Shown in pieces: positions 51,016 to 59,606 of a stretch of 61,770 nucleotides of DNA. Origin of the DNA: a virus. The stretch covers positions 1 to 61,770 of IMG/VR virus record IMGVR_UViG_3300023301_000009; one strand, 5' to 3'. The position numbers and the translations under genes were made by a program. Numbering within the stretch: the stretch's first letter is position 1; every line of letters starts with the position of its first letter. Under the pieces are notes generated by a model. It was not told the origin of the DNA. It saw only the letters and a list, made by a program, of their open reading frames with translations, and ran no database searches.

Positions 51016-52563
51016 TCAGTTACCTCGGTCGTACCACGGTCGCTCGGCTAACACTTTTTCTGGCTCATCATCCATTTCAATGACCCCATCTTCGACGTCG
51101 CTATCCTCTAGCGCCTCTCGTTTTTTCTGGTCATCAAAATTCTCATACTCATCTGCGTCATACCTATGGTCCTTACCTGTCTCCGATGGTTTCGTTCCCC
51201 CGCCTTTCCCGTAGCCACCAAATAGCTGGGAAATAATACCATTCCCTTTTGCTTTAATCTCAATCGAATCCTGCGGGTTCAGTATTTCCCGAACTTTTTG
51301 ACAAACATGCACAAACCGGTCTATCTCTTTTGATATATCTGGGTTGACCAGCCCACCCTTAGCCTTCTCCGCTACCAACGCAAACTGCAATCGCTCGTAC
51401 GTCTGCTCGACCACCGCGTTGAGCGCCTTCTCGATACTGAATTTCCCTGCGTGCTCACCCTGTGCCTTTAGCGCAGCTTTCTTAAATGGTATGGAACACG
51501 TCGAGTCCTTTTTGTAGAAGGGACATTTATCTGCGATGTAGCACGTATTGCAATGGTACCCGAACTCGGCCGTCTGGTCCTTCCCTCTTACCTCGGGCCT
51601 TTGGACGGCCTTAATTTCTTTGCGCTCCCCTGCTGCAATCACCGAAGCATCGTTTCGGTGCATCGGGGTTATGACTAGGTTCTGGTACTCAACCCACATT
51701 GACGCGTTGAACTGGTTCACTGCGCCGGAGCTGTCATCCATAAGTGCCGCGTAATCAATACTGTGTTTCTCACACCAGTCTTCATAGTTCGCGCGCACGC
51801 TCTTGTGATCGGGGTCTTTTGTCTTTAGCTCATCACCACTGAATACATACGTCACACCATATTGTGCCCCCATCATCCACGATGTCGAATCAACTGAGTA
51901 GAACGTAAGATTGCGGAACACGTCCTTGTTCGTCATCGCGAACCCGTGAACCTTCCTTCCCGCTTTGTCAGATATCTGTAACATCTCGATGTACTCCGAC
52001 TTCTCCATACCACCTTGTATGCCGATGTACTCATACTTCTCGACCAACTTCGTCCACTCCCTTTTGCGCGTGGTGAGCTGTTCCATTGGGCTGTCATATC
52101 CGTAGTACCCCTCGTAAGACGTGTGGTATACCGGCATGGGAGTTAGTCCCTCCTCCTCCATCAACGCCCGCCACTCCTCAATTTTTTCCACACCTACAAT
52201 GCTGTCAATATCCAGTTCGACGTACACGTCAAAGTAGTGCCCAAACTTTTTAAGCCATGAGATGTATTCTAAAATATACACTTCCGGCTCGACATAACCC
52301 TTTGGCTTCTCCTTCGCTACTGAACTGCCTGCTATATGCTTGCGGTGGAACAGCGACTTGCCGTGAAAACTGAAGTACGTGTGCGCACCAGAATCCAGCA
52401 TCACAAACGCGCCCGCCTCCTTAGCCTTCTCTAAAATCGTGGTCGCCTTCGAGTCGCTCATCTTGCGAAAGTAGAAGTACGAGCACAACAAATTTTCGGC
52501 ACCGACCGACAGTAGCTCGTCCATCGAGCGCTCTTTCTCAGCTCCGGCAAAACAAATTCTCAT
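51016..52563 (-). CDS. dpdA: TGT-superfamily protein resembling DpdA (DNA transglycosylase)
   Basis: A 515-residue protein of the tRNA-guanine transglycosylase barrel superfamily. It has MLDSGAHTYFSF (Asp 57, aligned with the TDSGGFQ motif of TGT), VYVELDID (116-120), IGIQGG (180-185), VHGFAMT (205-211) like the GLAVGE loop, and FYSVDSTSW with Asp 225 at the place of the catalytic nucleophile. A C-terminal HCNTCYIADKCPFY...C cluster (Cys 338, 341, 347, 356) probably binds zinc. With FolE, QueD and QueE nearby, insertion of a preQ0-like base into DNA is the likely role, exchanging guanine. A tRNA substrate cannot be excluded. Confidence 0.85.
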   Translation of the reverse strand: MRICFAGAEKERSMDELLSVGAENLLCSYFYFRKMSDSKATTILEKAKEAGAFVMLDSGAHTYFSFHGKSLFHRKHIAGSSVAKEKPKGYVEPEVYILEYISWLKKFGHYFDVYVELDIDSIVGVEKIEEWRALMEEEGLTPMPVYHTSYEGYYGYDSPMEQLTTRKREWTKLVEKYEYIGIQGGMEKSEYIEMLQISDKAGRKVHGFAMTNKDVFRNLTFYSVDSTSWMMGAQYGVTYVFSGDELKTKDPDHKSVRANYEDWCEKHSIDYAALMDDSSGAVNQFNASMWVEYQNLVITPMHRNDASVIAAGERKEIKAVQRPEVRGKDQTAEFGYHCNTCYIADKCPFYKKDSTCSIPFKKAALKAQGEHAGKFSIEKALNAVVEQTYERLQFALVAEKAKGGLVNPDISKEIDRFVHVCQKVREILNPQDSIEIKAKGNGIISQLFGGYGKGGGTKPSETGKDHRYDADEYENFDDQKKREALEDSDVEDGVIEMDDEPEKVLAERPWYDRGN

Positions 52564-52599
52564 TCCGTGAGTCCTCTTGTGCAGTGTGCGTTAACTTGC

Positions 52600-53598
52600 T
52601 CATTCTATTTCTTGCTTAACACCTTGGGCTTGGGTGTACTCGTGGAATACGCTAGCCATTCGCTGAGCCACCGCAGACTTCTCGTACTTCTCGACACGCT
52701 GTAGTGAATGCGGAGCAAACAGCGCATCCTGTACACATTGTTGAATCTCTTCAATAAGACTTGGGCGGTAGAAAAATTGATCAAGATACTCGTAGTACGG
52801 AGTGCACCCCGGTGCTACCGGATTCGCACCACAAATAACGCCCTCAATTAGCGACACATTTAGTGTGTCAGCCAACCCGCCGGTCACAACTACTTTTGCT
52901 TGGCACAGCAAGTCAGTGAACTCCTTAGCTTTGCAGTATGGCACAACAGCGTACCCGGTCCTGACCAAGTATTTATATACTTCTCCACCAGACGATCGTG
53001 TATCGAGGTCTTGTCCTGTTGAGAATACCACGCGATCCTTAAATGGCCGCAGTGCTTCAGACAAAATCATGGCCTGCTGCTTCTCTGGGGAAAACCTTCC
53101 CGGAACCACGATATACTTCTTCATATATCTAGTGTGATCGGGATAGTCATCCATATCAATGGGGAATCCAGTGACCTTAATAGGTGGCATGTTCTCATAC
53201 GCATCCTGTATCTGCGCTTTATGACTTTCCGTATTCACGGTCATGAAACTCAGCCGAGGCGTCCACTCCGAGAAGTCTATGATGCCACCCGTTGTTGGGG
53301 AATTCATCACCACGTCTATAAACTGTCTTGTTTCAATCCCACCATGGCAATGGGCCGCCGCCGGCTCGTCCCTGATATCCAAAACGTACGGCAGCGCCCA
53401 ATCGTGCTGCCGTTGAAAATACCAAAGGTCACACGGCGGAGCATCTATCACAGCTTGCTTAATCATATTGTATGGCAGTAGCGTAAGGTCGACCTCATGC
53501 ACCTCAATGTTGTTCTCCGCCATCCCCGCTAATACCGCCGCTGAAAACTGCGCAGACCAATCACCTGTACTTTTCTGGCAAACGTAATTCACTTTCAT
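52600..53598 (-). CDS. GT-B glycosyltransferase (GT4-like)
   Basis: A 332-residue transferase with the two Rossmann-like halves of GT-B enzymes: VPGRFSPEKQQAMILSEALR, the nucleotide-binding turn, and DTLNVSLIEGVICGANPVAP which matches the E-x7-E region of GT4 donors. It overlaps the TagF-like gene by 4 bases. Donor and acceptor are unknown; genomic context suggests a sugar added to a phage-modified base. Confidence 0.7.
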   Translation of the reverse strand: MKVNYVCQKSTGDWSAQFSAAVLAGMAENNIEVHEVDLTLLPYNMIKQAVIDAPPCDLWYFQRQHDWALPYVLDIRDEPAAAHCHGGIETRQFIDVVMNSPTTGGIIDFSEWTPRLSFMTVNTESHKAQIQDAYENMPPIKVTGFPIDMDDYPDHTRYMKKYIVVPGRFSPEKQQAMILSEALRPFKDRVVFSTGQDLDTRSSGGEVYKYLVRTGYAVVPYCKAKEFTDLLCQAKVVVTGGLADTLNVSLIEGVICGANPVAPGCTPYYEYLDQFFYRPSLIEEIQQCVQDALFAPHSLQRVEKYEKSAVAQRMASVFHEYTQAQGVKQEIE

Positions 53599-54575
53599 AG
53601 TGTATCCTCAGTAATATAACTAGCAATCCTTTCGCACACCTTACCATCTAACATCGCACCAAATAGCATATCAACCCTTGCAGCTCTTTTCGTGGCGAGC
53701 AAGTCTTTGCCTCCCAGCACTCCGCCCATCATGACCTCCAGCTCATCCATGCTGCTGAACTGATAAAAGCAGTCCCTCCACCGGAATGACAAATCATCTG
53801 GGTCAAAGCTAGTGTCCACCGCAGGGTCACAAAGGTCTGTTCGCTTCCTGTCAAACCACCACCTGAACGAATTGTACGCGAACACAGGCTTTCCTGTCGG
53901 TAAGAACTCAAACAGTGCAGACCCCATATCCCCAATAAGTGCATTTGCTCCATCAAAACTTGCGACCAAGCCCCCCAAATTTTCTGCTGCCATTGTCACG
54001 CCGTGATGCCTAGCAGCTTCGCTGGCAATCTGCTGCTTGTACCCGGTGGCCGTCATCGGGTGAAGCTGGACTACTACCTCCTGTGGAATCATCGGGGCGA
54101 ATCGGCGGAGGAAATCTACAACCCAACCATCCCCTATCCCAAATTCGTGATTCCAAGTGGGAGCAACCACTATTTTTCCAGAACCTTCCACCGGTCCTCT
54201 TACCAGTTCGTCCATTTCCATGTAGCCGACGGGCACACACTTTGACACGTTCCTACCGCGCCTCTTCGCTTCTTCTATTGCAAAATTCGAGGCAACAAAT
54301 TCGGCCACCATTCTCTCATCCTTCTCCGCGTACGTCGTATTCTTGCTCGACCCTACCCCATGATGCACATGGTACCCGCGAATTTTAATGTCCGCAGCTA
54401 TCGTACGCAGGAACAAATGGTTTGCTACAACCACAATGTCTCCATCAGACGGCTCCCCTTGCCACTCTCCGAGCGCAACCATGTCAACGGCCACGCTATG
54501 CTTTGCAAGCTCGCCCTGTAGCCTCAGCAGCGTCCTGCGCTCCGCTTCTCCAGCGTACAACAACCAATAATTCAT
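53595..54575 (-). CDS. TagF/TagB-like CDP-glycerol (or CDP-polyol) transferase
   Basis: A 326-residue GT-B enzyme similar to the glycerophosphotransferase family of teichoic acid synthesis: HHGVGSSKN (residues 71-79), VVAPTWNHE (137-144), VQLHPMTA (169-176) and GDMGSALFEFLPTGKPVFAY (215-234), which correspond to the His, substrate-binding and acidic/Pro motifs of TagF. It would transfer glycerol phosphate or a similar CDP-linked group. A LicC-like NTP transferase three genes upstream could supply the CDP donor. Confidence 0.75.
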   Translation of the reverse strand: MNYWLLYAGEAERRTLLRLQGELAKHSVAVDMVALGEWQGEPSDGDIVVVANHLFLRTIAADIKIRGYHVHHGVGSSKNTTYAEKDERMVAEFVASNFAIEEAKRRGRNVSKCVPVGYMEMDELVRGPVEGSGKIVVAPTWNHEFGIGDGWVVDFLRRFAPMIPQEVVVQLHPMTATGYKQQIASEAARHHGVTMAAENLGGLVASFDGANALIGDMGSALFEFLPTGKPVFAYNSFRWWFDRKRTDLCDPAVDTSFDPDDLSFRWRDCFYQFSSMDELEVMMGGVLGGKDLLATKRAARVDMLFGAMLDGKVCERIASYITEDTL

Positions 54576-55132
54576 GCGCCATCCGTAGGATCATTAGTGA
54601 CATGATCATACCGTTGCGCAGCCGAGTCTTGAACCCCACCTGCAATTCGGCTTGGCAACTTGTTTCGCAGACGCACTGCCAAATCCTCCGGCCCGACCTC
54701 AGTGTCATCTTCCCAAATTGGCTGCGACTGCAAAAATGCCAACCCGTTTCCTTTGCGCATCTTAACCGTCAGCGGCGCTTCAGTCCTAAATACAACATCA
54801 ACTCTGCGGTTACCCGCAAACACCAATGATGCGTCTCTTGCCGCAACATAGTCGTCCGTCTCGAATGTAATCTTTTGCTCACCCCATGACAGGCATTCAT
54901 GAATAAGTGCTGGGGGAAGACTCGTTTCTCTTGCTCCGATATAAATACGGTCGACTTCATACACGCTTGCAAGTGCACGCAGCTCATCTGGCAGGAACCG
55001 CTCACCGCCCGCATCTGAAACTCCAGACGCGACGTTGCCAATATTATCCTGCTCCACATCGAACACGAACAGCGTCAGGTCGCCACGCCCTACTGGCTCT
55101 TTCTCTTCGTCAACAAACGCGCTGTACTTCAT
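54572..55132 (-). CDS. Hypothetical protein in the glycosyltransferase operon
   Basis: A 186-residue protein of unknown function. Beta-rich N-terminus (LTLFVFDVEQDNIGNVASGV) and FETDDYVAARDASLVFAGNR, with an acidic C-terminus. Overlaps both neighbours by ATGA, so it is co-translated with the GT genes and probably acts with them. Confidence 0.6.
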   Translation of the reverse strand: MKYSAFVDEEKEPVGRGDLTLFVFDVEQDNIGNVASGVSDAGGERFLPDELRALASVYEVDRIYIGARETSLPPALIHECLSWGEQKITFETDDYVAARDASLVFAGNRRVDVVFRTEAPLTVKMRKGNGLAFLQSQPIWEDDTEVGPEDLAVRLRNKLPSRIAGGVQDSAAQRYDHVTNDPTDGA

Positions 55133-56097
55133 CGTGCCTCCTTAATAACCATCCGTAGTTTCTTAAATGCTTGCGTGCCATGTCTCACTCTTAGCTCTTC
55201 CAACTCCTTACGCGAAAGTGGTACTGGCCTTGCCTCTACGCGCCAAACCATATCTTTAGTCGCGCGTACAATGAACCGCTTATCGTACAATTCTGGGTAG
55301 GACAACCTATTGGGCATCAAGCAGTGTGCCCCAAGGTACAAGGCTTCGAGCATAGCAATCCCGAAGGTTTCTTGGCGGTTCCACGATACTACAAACTTAG
55401 CGCTCCCGAGCACTTGGTAGTACCCTCCCTTTGAGCCAGCTTCTTCCTTCGTCACGACTACACTATGCCCACGCCTTCTAAGCTCCTCTATCAACCACGG
55501 GCTTTTCTCAGGGTCCAGCCTATGCGGAAATACTACATCGTGTACTTTGTGAGTGACACGGTACTGTTCAAGCTCTTCGAGTTTATACGGAAACGGGAGC
55601 ACGCGAACTTTACTCGCCAGCAGCTTGCGGTTCTGGAGGACGAGCTGCTTGTGGTATTCACTGAACACCACCACACGGTCGATGCGCTTGAACCAACCAT
55701 TTTCTACGTCTTGGCCCCAGACTGACATCCCGCTTCGGTGCAGAAAATCATTGGGGTCGTAAGAACCAGCGTGCAATATGCCAACCGTCTTCACGTCCAG
55801 TGCTGTTGCGTCGAGCATGTAAAAAATCTGCTCAAGTGGAAACCACATATCATGGAACACCAGCACGTCACCGTCTGCAATTGCGCCATCCCGCATCAGC
55901 TTCGCAATCTGTTGAACCTGTGTCGCCTTGTAGTGGTGCGTGGAATACACGTCTAAAAACGAACCTGTTTCTACCTCTTCGCTTAGGGGTGTCCCCCAGA
56001 TAAACTCGTCCTCCGAATACTCCTCCTTAAACCATCGCATCCACTGCGCGGAATACCTGTCCTCAATCGGCTCGATAGGTACATGCCAAATGCTCAT
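55129..56097 (-). CDS. GT-B glycosyltransferase (GT4-like)
   Basis: A 322-residue enzyme: VLVFHDMWFPLEQIFYML and VKTVGILHAGSYDPNDFL in the first half, FPHRLDPEKSPWLIEELRR and SWNRQETFGIAMLEALYLGA with the GT4 E-x7-E in the second half. Donor unknown. It lies in one operon with the TagF-like and nucleotidyltransferase genes. Confidence 0.8.
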   Translation of the reverse strand: MSIWHVPIEPIEDRYSAQWMRWFKEEYSEDEFIWGTPLSEEVETGSFLDVYSTHHYKATQVQQIAKLMRDGAIADGDVLVFHDMWFPLEQIFYMLDATALDVKTVGILHAGSYDPNDFLHRSGMSVWGQDVENGWFKRIDRVVVFSEYHKQLVLQNRKLLASKVRVLPFPYKLEELEQYRVTHKVHDVVFPHRLDPEKSPWLIEELRRRGHSVVVTKEEAGSKGGYYQVLGSAKFVVSWNRQETFGIAMLEALYLGAHCLMPNRLSYPELYDKRFIVRATKDMVWRVEARPVPLSRKELEELRVRHGTQAFKKLRMVIKEAR

Positions 56098-56813
56098 GCC
56101 TCCTCCGATAATTTTAACTCAATAGCTTTAAGGTCGCTGGGGGAATCGAACTCTTTGACACACCAGCCGTCTGCTTGCGCCACCATCGTTTCCGTAGATA
56201 GCAGCTCGTTAATGACATCTTCATGATATGCCATCATGTGACTCGGCACGTTGAACTTAGCCTTATACTTGCTAGCCATGCTCTTGCTTAGGAAATACAC
56301 ACCAACCGCTTCTCCGAGTACCACCGCACCAAGGGGGAGCACTTTGCCAAGCTGCGTAATCCTACCACCGTCCTCCGCGCTAGATACCACGGCCTTTACG
56401 TCCTCATCGAGAACGTGTCGTGGGTGGACGAGCGCGGCAGAACCTCCAGCGACTAACTTCTCCAAATCGGGGCGTGCGTAGAACACAAGGTCGCCGTTCA
56501 CCACAATGGTTTCGTCGCTGTGCATTCCCGCAAGTGCAGCATCAAGTGAATACGCGGTGTTCGTAGTAGCATATTCCATATTGTAACAGATGGTCATGTG
56601 GTGGCGTCTGCTAAGCACTGCCTCATGTGCTGCCTTGATGACCTTCTCATGCTCGAACCCAACAACAACGATTATCTCGTCGACCAAGGGCGAAAACATT
56701 GCAACGGTTTTCTCCATGGGGATTCCATACCCTTTGACCGGGTGTATGACCTTCGCTGCCCCACCCAACCGCCGACCCATACCCGCCGCCAATATCACTA
56801 GTGCCCTGCTCAT
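56094..56813 (-). CDS. LicC-like nucleotidyltransferase
   Basis: A 239-residue sugar- or alcohol-phosphate nucleotidyltransferase: VILAAGMGRRLGG (residues 6-18) with Lys 21, YATTNTAYSLDAAL (81-93) as in choline-phosphate cytidylyltransferases, VVNGDLVF (104-110) with the metal-binding Asp, and a later YHEDVINELLS segment. It would make a CDP- (or other NDP-) activated donor, for example for the TagF-like enzyme. Substrate is not certain. Confidence 0.8.
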   Translation of the reverse strand: MSRALVILAAGMGRRLGGAAKVIHPVKGYGIPMEKTVAMFSPLVDEIIVVVGFEHEKVIKAAHEAVLSRRHHMTICYNMEYATTNTAYSLDAALAGMHSDETIVVNGDLVFYARPDLEKLVAGGSAALVHPRHVLDEDVKAVVSSAEDGGRITQLGKVLPLGAVVLGEAVGVYFLSKSMASKYKAKFNVPSHMMAYHEDVINELLSTETMVAQADGWCVKEFDSPSDLKAIELKLSEEA

Positions 56814-57406
56814 TACGTCTCCTTTGTTATTTCAAAATCAGGGTACTCACCTGAAATTTTCTTGTCTAATATTTGATCTCGAATCGACTCGATGATTCGT
56901 CTGGGAGAAGTATGTGCCCATAAATACGCTGACGTTCCAAGGTTATCGCAGATCCAGTTCACTGTAGCGTACTGCACAAACCCAGTCTCTTCCATTTCCA
57001 CAATCATGTTCTGTGCGTAACCACGTAGCTCCCACTTGAAACGCGTCGTCCAGACCGCAGGCAACACAAGCGTGTAGCTGAAGGGGAACCACACCGGGTT
57101 TGCGAACCAATCGCGTAGATGGACCGCTTCATGCCGAAGCAACCCATATCGCTGAAAGTTTTTACTGAAATACTTAACCCCATCGTCGTGCCCCAAAGGC
57201 AGGTAAATCGTATCACCCAGTGTGGTCACGGTGTTCTCGTAAAACCAGTCCTCGAACTTTGGTGCTACTAAGCCCACAAGGGTCATAAACACGGGTATGG
57301 CCTTATGCCACCACCTACGCCAGTTGCCTTTTTCTCGAATCTCCAGCGAGGGCACGTCGTAACGCATCCGTACTAGGTAATCTGTGACTGCACCTGTGTA
57401 GCCCAT
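56813..57406 (-). CDS. HExxH zincin-like protein
   Basis: A 197-residue protein with LLRHEAVHLRDW (HExxH, residues 92-96) and a downstream WELRGYAQNM that could supply the third zinc ligand (Glu 126). Hydrophobic patches around the site (FMTLVGLVAPKF; FPFSYTLVLPAVW) suggest membrane association. The start has no Shine-Dalgarno site and instead a TTTACAAACACCTGG box 17 bases upstream. Function unknown; a peptidase role is inferred. Confidence 0.6.
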   Translation of the reverse strand: MGYTGAVTDYLVRMRYDVPSLEIREKGNWRRWWHKAIPVFMTLVGLVAPKFEDWFYENTVTTLGDTIYLPLGHDDGVKYFSKNFQRYGLLRHEAVHLRDWFANPVWFPFSYTLVLPAVWTTRFKWELRGYAQNMIVEMEETGFVQYATVNWICDNLGTSAYLWAHTSPRRIIESIRDQILDKKISGEYPDFEITKET

Positions 57407-57439
57407 GATGTTTTCCAGGTGTTTGTAAAGAACTACTGC

Positions 57440-57802
57440 TTACGCTTGGAATATTAAAACGGCACCATTCTCACCATCCTCGTTTACCTCAACTGTCATG
57501 CTTCTCTCGCCGTACGTGACAGTCATCCATCTTGCTATTTCCACTGCCATCATCTCGCAGCTAAAGTATTCCTTGAACTCGCTTGTGACAAACTGTGCAA
57601 GCTGCTCGTCCAACGCATCCTTGAGTGCAAGGTACTCAAGATCCCTGTCATCATGGTGCTGCTCGACCAACAGCTCGACGTGGAACTCGTGGCGATGCCT
57701 ATTGCGTAAGTGCTCATGCTTGCCTGCGGGTGCGTTCGGCCAGTTGTGCATGAACTGAAACCGTGTACGAACCACTGCCATTAGCTTACTGTCCGTAGCC
57801 AT
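57440..57802 (-). CDS. Second QueD/PTPS-like T-fold protein
   Basis: A 120-residue protein with the shape of 6-carboxytetrahydropterin synthase: FQFMHNWPNAPAGKHEHL, NRHRHEFHVELLVE in place of the GHRYxVEV zinc site, ALKDALDEQL, SCEMMAVEIARWM and VEVNEDGENGAVL. The catalytic Cys of QueD is missing and the His pattern is changed, so it may be a divergent or regulatory paralogue of the true QueD at 60593..61051, possibly acting on a pterin or deazaguanine intermediate. Confidence 0.6.
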   Translation of the reverse strand: MATDSKLMAVVRTRFQFMHNWPNAPAGKHEHLRNRHRHEFHVELLVEQHHDDRDLEYLALKDALDEQLAQFVTSEFKEYFSCEMMAVEIARWMTVTYGERSMTVEVNEDGENGAVLIFQA

Positions 57803-58328
57803 CTAAAACCTCCTTGTACTGTTTGCCCCTCACAGTGCGTAATACATCAAAAAATTCGCTACCCAATTCTTCTACAAGCTGGTCGAGTACATCATTGCCA
57901 TCTGCGTAATCAACCCACGCGAAGCGCATGTCAATCTCTTTATCAAGGATCATCCCTAATGACACACCCACCACGCGTATTGCAATAGCAAGCTCTTCAG
58001 AGTCTACATAGGGGAATACAAACTCGTAGTGCTTGGCCTGTGGCCACAGCGCAATGGCAGTAAGCGGGTATGTTACTAGCTCTACTCGCGTGACAATGTC
58101 CCCCATCAGTAAGGCGTCTGGATTGATCTTCAAAAGCAGGTCAGCCACCAAAGCTACATCAAGTTGCTGGGCGAAGATCGGTGCTACCTGCTCTTGTGCA
58201 GGTGTTAACTTAGTTGCTATCAGCTTGACCGTGCCCGGCGTCTTCAATTCCCTCATCACCGTACCCACTGCTATTGGCGATGCGTCGAATGCAACGAGTT
58301 TTAAGTGTCTTTCTGTTTCTGCAACCAT
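57786..58328 (-). CDS. Hypothetical protein in the deazaguanine operon
   Basis: A 180-residue protein of unknown function, mixed alpha/beta, with several hydrophobic strands (HYEFVFPYVDSEELAIAIRV) and an acidic middle. GGAGG before the ATG; overlaps the QueD-like gene by 17 bases. Probably acts in the same pathway. Confidence 0.6.
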   Translation of the reverse strand: MVAETERHLKLVAFDASPIAVGTVMRELKTPGTVKLIATKLTPAQEQVAPIFAQQLDVALVADLLLKINPDALLMGDIVTRVELVTYPLTAIALWPQAKHYEFVFPYVDSEELAIAIRVVGVSLGMILDKEIDMRFAWVDYADGNDVLDQLVEELGSEFFDVLRTVRGKQYKEVLDGYGQ

Positions 58329-58366
58329 TTGCTGCCTCCACGGTCTTGAGTCTAGGTCTGTTTCAC

Positions 58367-58612
58367 TTATTTGATAGCCAGCGAGTATATACGCGTAGCG
58401 CCATCGGCTGCTGCTTTTATTCTCGTTCTATACGCACCCAACTCGACGTGCGCGTGTACTTTTCTCGGCCCGCCTGTTGAACTAATCTTAATCCCGATAA
58501 TCAGCTCCTCCCACCCATGGTCCTTTGCCTTTTTCATGTAGGCTTCCAGCTCGGGCACCAGCTCCTCAGTAGTGCATGACACTACTACGTCAATTATCAT
58601 TTCAGGTTTCAT
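58367..58612 (-). CDS. Hypothetical small protein
   Basis: An 81-residue alpha/beta protein (MIIDVVVSCTTEELVPELEA start). ATGA overlaps the FolE stop, so it is tied to folE. No family recognised. Confidence 0.55.
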   Translation of the reverse strand: MKPEMIIDVVVSCTTEELVPELEAYMKKAKDHGWEELIIGIKISSTGGPRKVHAHVELGAYRTRIKAAADGATRIYSLAIK

Positions 58613-59154
58613 GTATGCTTCCTTTGCGCCATCTGCACAAGCTGGAGGAATTCATTTTTGTCTATGTTCCCTCGAATAGCATGAGTCGTTGTGTTTGAAT
58701 GCGGGTCTTCTACGCCTCGAATTGACATGCATAGGTGCTCGGCTGTCATCACCACGCAAACCCCCAGCGGCTCCAGCTCTTTGAACAGGTGGTCTACAAT
58801 TTGTACGGTCAACCTCTCCTGAATCTGTAAGCGATGTGCGAAGTGCCGAACAACCCTTGGTATCTTCGATAGGCCAATCACCTTCTTACCTGGGATATAC
58901 CCGACGTGTGCGGTCCCAATAAATGGCAAAAGGTGGTGCTCACATAAAGAGTTGAACTGAATGTCTGTCAGCAACACCATTTCATCACAGTGCACGCCAT
59001 CCCTATCAGCGGGAAATGTAGTTAACTCAGGTGGTTCGTCATGTCGGACTAGCTCCTTCCACATACGTGCAACCCTAGCTGGGGTCTCCTTCAACCCCTC
59101 CCGCTCAGGATCTTCGCCAAGCTGTTGGAGCAACGTGTAAATTGTGCTCTCCAT
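58609..59154 (-). CDS. folE: GTP cyclohydrolase I
   Basis: A 181-residue type I enzyme: helices GLKETPARVARMWKELV, zinc ligands in CEHHLLPF (Cys 71, His 74) and EHLCMSIRG (Cys 142), HVGYIPGKKVIGLSKIPR, and RRLQIQERLTVQI-type helix. It opens GTP to dihydroneopterin triphosphate, the first step to 7-deazaguanines (and folate). It sits with QueD and QueE in one operon, so the 7-deazaguanine role is likely. Confidence 0.95.
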   Translation of the reverse strand: MESTIYTLLQQLGEDPEREGLKETPARVARMWKELVRHDEPPELTTFPADRDGVHCDEMVLLTDIQFNSLCEHHLLPFIGTAHVGYIPGKKVIGLSKIPRVVRHFAHRLQIQERLTVQIVDHLFKELEPLGVCVVMTAEHLCMSIRGVEDPHSNTTTHAIRGNIDKNEFLQLVQMAQRKHT

Positions 59155-59156
59155 AA

Positions 59157-59603
59157 TTATTCTCCCTTCGATTTTTGGATAATCTGGGCTGTCCCGCTGA
59201 GAATCCGTTGCTCAGCCCGTTGGAAGAACTGCTTCTGCAACTGCCCCAGCTCTCCAATTACGCGTAGCGTACTAATTTGGTCTTGCACGTCTGCGCACAT
59301 GCGGAACACTTCATGTGGTGTGGCCCTGTGGTGTACGTCGACGTCTTCCAAGTTCATGATTGGGAGCACCGCCCCATTCTTATAACGCACCAAAAGTACA
59401 GCAGTTACAATATCAGATGCCGTTGCTTTTTCGGGGTCGACCTCGCCGTGCGGCTCATCGGGCATATCCTCCTGCGTGAACCACTCTCCCGGCGTAGGCT
59501 CTCCCTTCGGCTTTGCTTTACCTTCCGGCTGCGGCTGTTCCTCTTGTGCTGCGTCCGGCTCGTTCGCTGCGTTCCCTTCCCTGTACGGCGTTTCTTCACT
59601 CAT
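59157..59603 (-). CDS. Hypothetical protein with acidic low-complexity N-terminus
   Basis: A 148-residue protein: the first 55 residues are Glu/Pro/Gln-rich and disordered, the rest helical with VHHRATPHEVFRMCADVQDQ. Located in the FolE/QueE operon; function unknown. Confidence 0.6.
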   Translation of the reverse strand: MSEETPYREGNAANEPDAAQEEQPQPEGKAKPKGEPTPGEWFTQEDMPDEPHGEVDPEKATASDIVTAVLLVRYKNGAVLPIMNLEDVDVHHRATPHEVFRMCADVQDQISTLRVIGELGQLQKQFFQRAEQRILSGTAQIIQKSKGE

Positions 59604-59606
59604 ATC

